Under the pieces are notes generated by a model, which was given only the letters and a program-made list of their open reading frames with translations, was not told the origin of the DNA and ran no database searches. Position numbers and translations under genes: made by a program. From an uncultured Acidobacteriia bacterium (GTDB lineage: Bacteria; Acidobacteriota; Terriglobia; Bryobacterales; Bryobacteraceae), in contig CAIVVT010000283.1 in NCBI GenBank assembly GCA_903909435.1, positions 1 through 33,691 of the forward strand: a stretch of DNA of 33,691 nt, given 5' to 3'. Position 1 is the stretch's first letter. The number at the start of each line of letters is the position of its first letter. Shown one piece after another: positions 32,552-33,691 of the stretch.

Positions 32552-32594
32552 GTGGGGCGGCGCTCCATCGCCGCGTGGGCTCTCCAGAGCCCGC
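32552..32594. repeat. Paired-hairpin repeat element, copy 2
   Basis: GTGGGGCGG (32552-32560) leads into GCGGCGCT-CC-ATCGCCGC (32557-32574) and GTGGGCTCT-CC-AGAGCCCGC (32575-32594), the same 18 and 20 base units as at 3804-3841, with different stem sequence but the same T-CC-A loop. An inverted CCGCCCCAC follows at 32680-32688 inside the lipocalin coding region, so a degenerate right half may reach to 32688. Confidence 0.65.
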
Positions 32595-32635
32595 TCCTCG
32601 TTCGGGTTCGCCATTTCAAAACTCGCTTTTGGGAC

Positions 32636-33691
32636 TCACTTCCCGGCATTCGCGGGAGCGCCCGCGCCCCTCTGGACCGCCGCCCCACCACCAAGCTGAA
32701 GCGGCTTGGCATAGCCCGTCATCTCCAGATAGCCTCGGCCCGCGCTCGGCTTCCCGCCGCGCGTTCCCGTAACTTCCACGGCGCCCTCCCAATAGGATGG
32801 GGAGATATCGCCGCCGCCCGTCACTTCCTGCGCCTCCAGCCGGGTCAGCAGCGAAAGGTTCAGTCCCAGTCCGGGCACCGCAATCCGCCACGCCACCGGG
32901 TAATGAGCGCCAGTCCGCTGACTGGCCCACGTCGCCCCAGGCGTCAGTTGAAACTCGGTTGCATCTAGAGCGCGCACTGTTCCGTGCGCGTCAACAAAAC
33001 TCCCGTGCGACCACCTGCCGGCGTTCCCGTCCTTCTGACGTAATCGGTACAGCATCAACTCCGATCCGTCATCCAGTTGCAGGCTGAACCAATCCCACCC
33101 GGCCTGATCCGCCGCCAGTTGATTCGTGAAGAACTCATGGTCCATCCAAGTGAGACCCGCCACGTCGAAGCGCCGGCCTTCGATTTCAATCGAACCGCTG
33201 GTCTTCAATCGCGTCAACGACACGTAATGCGAGGCGTGTCCCGCGCCATCGGCCTTCTGGCTGACTCCATTGGTTCCGTGCACCACGGGTGGTTTGTCGC
33301 TCGTCAGGCTCAAGCGGATGGAGAACTTCTCCGCGATTGCCTGCAGCGCCTGAGCCCTGAATCCGCCGGGCGTGGACGGGTCGAACTGCCATTGCGCCTG
33401 CCAGTTCCCGTTCCACACGCGGGCTTGCTTGAGGTCCGCGCCCGCCAGGCCGGGACCGGGCCGGTTGAGCCGTTCAGCCTGGTGAAAACGTCCCGCGTTG
33501 AGGTCGCTCACCGTGAAATGAGCGAGGTAGACGTCGGGAACCTCCCACACCCCCGGCTTGCCTCCGCGCTGGATCGCCTGACGAAAGAAGGTGAGTTCGT
33601 ACCCGAACCGTCGCCCGTCCGGGGCCGTCAGATTGCCCGTGTAGTACCACCATTCCGTTTGGAAGGCGGGGTGATTGAAATGGTCGCGCGG
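32636..33691 (-). CDS. AttH/CrtC-like lipocalin-fold protein (N-terminus off window)
   Basis: The open frame continues to the right edge, so this is about 351 residues without the start; the GTG at 33550 is internal. The first visible residues (DHFNHPAFQTEWWYYTGNL) are the hallmark of the AttH/carotenoid 1,2-hydratase-like family; further matches are VYLAHFTVSD, LTWMDHEFFTNQL and GWDWFSLQLDDGSELMLYRLR. Such proteins are often exported; several sit next to ABC-type exporters, and the enzymatic role is unclear for most. The family normally ends near GRGYLEMTGYAKPL. Here about 20 Gly/Ala-rich residues follow, partly encoded by the inverted end of the repeat. Confidence 0.85.
   Translation of the reverse strand, partial: PRDHFNHPAFQTEWWYYTGNLTAPDGRRFGYELTFFRQAIQRGGKPGVWEVPDVYLAHFTVSDLNAGRFHQAERLNRPGPGLAGADLKQARVWNGNWQAQWQFDPSTPGGFRAQALQAIAEKFSIRLSLTSDKPPVVHGTNGVSQKADGAGHASHYVSLTRLKTSGSIEIEGRRFDVAGLTWMDHEFFTNQLAADQAGWDWFSLQLDDGSELMLYRLRQKDGNAGRWSHGSFVDAHGTVRALDATEFQLTPGATWASQRTGAHYPVAWRIAVPGLGLNLSLLTRLEAQEVTGGGDISPSYWEGAVEVTGTRGGKPSAGRGYLEMTGYAKPLQLGGGAAVQRGAGAPANAGK

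Noticed and set aside
1..33691. CRISPR array, tRNA or rRNA genes, prophage attachment sites
   Set aside because: No regularly spaced direct repeats, no cloverleaf or rRNA-like sequence and no att-type duplication was found on reading both strands.

Overview
The window looks like a chromosomal segment of a Gram-negative, aerobic, high-GC member of the Acidobacteriota, probably of the Bryobacterales/Solibacter type. This is an inference from gene content: an alternative complex III fused in one operon to an A2-type caa3 oxidase, an LptD with its paired C-terminal cysteines (so an LPS outer membrane), several secreted or lipid-anchored glycosidases, and an IS3-type element end. No rRNA, tRNA or CRISPR was seen.

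Layout. 1-135: the end of an IS3-family element cut by the window edge. 317-1222 (-): zinc-ribbon/RDD membrane protein. 1394-3790 (+): LptD. 3799-3882: paired-hairpin repeat. 3932-6307 (+): Tat-exported GH127 lipoprotein with a discoidin-like domain. 6471-7511 (+): DAHP synthase. 7568-8473 (+): unknown anchored protein. 8509-10742 (-): histidine kinase and a receiver-Xre response regulator. These are divergent from the main operon at 10877-23447 (+): actA-B-C-D-E-F, a small anchored protein, sco, then coxB-A-C-D, closed by a 9-bp-stem hairpin. 23620-23823 (-): cold-shock protein with a long leader. 24060-27759 (+): GH2 and GH29 glycosidases. 27794-27871: mirrored hairpins between converging genes. 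27895-31345 (-): purine nucleoside phosphorylase, CNT-type nucleoside transporter and pyrimidine-nucleoside phosphorylase. 31441-32485 (-): inositol-monophosphatase family protein and a diverged Hfq-like protein. 32552-32594: second copy of the paired-hairpin repeat. 32636-33691 (-): AttH/CrtC-like lipocalin, N-terminus off the window.

How the parts work together. ActABCDEF oxidises menaquinol and passes electrons through c-type haems to the caa3 oxidase, whose subunit II carries its own cytochrome c domain. Sco would load the CuA centre. The divergent two-component pair, with a dyad between the two transcription units, is the natural candidate regulator of this chain. The nucleoside genes form a salvage set (import plus purine and pyrimidine phosphorolysis). 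The glycosidases fit a soil polysaccharide degrader.

The most interesting non-gene signals are: (i) a paired-hairpin repeat in two copies whose stems differ in sequence but keep their pairing and loop; (ii) a recurrent -10-like hexamer ending exactly seven bases before the first base of a possible start codon in front of five ORFs, three with a -35-like box at an 18-nt spacing, which suggests leaderless transcription; (iii) mirrored hairpins at 27794-27871; (iv) the dyad between the kinase and actA. No stretch over 300 bases lacks a gene.
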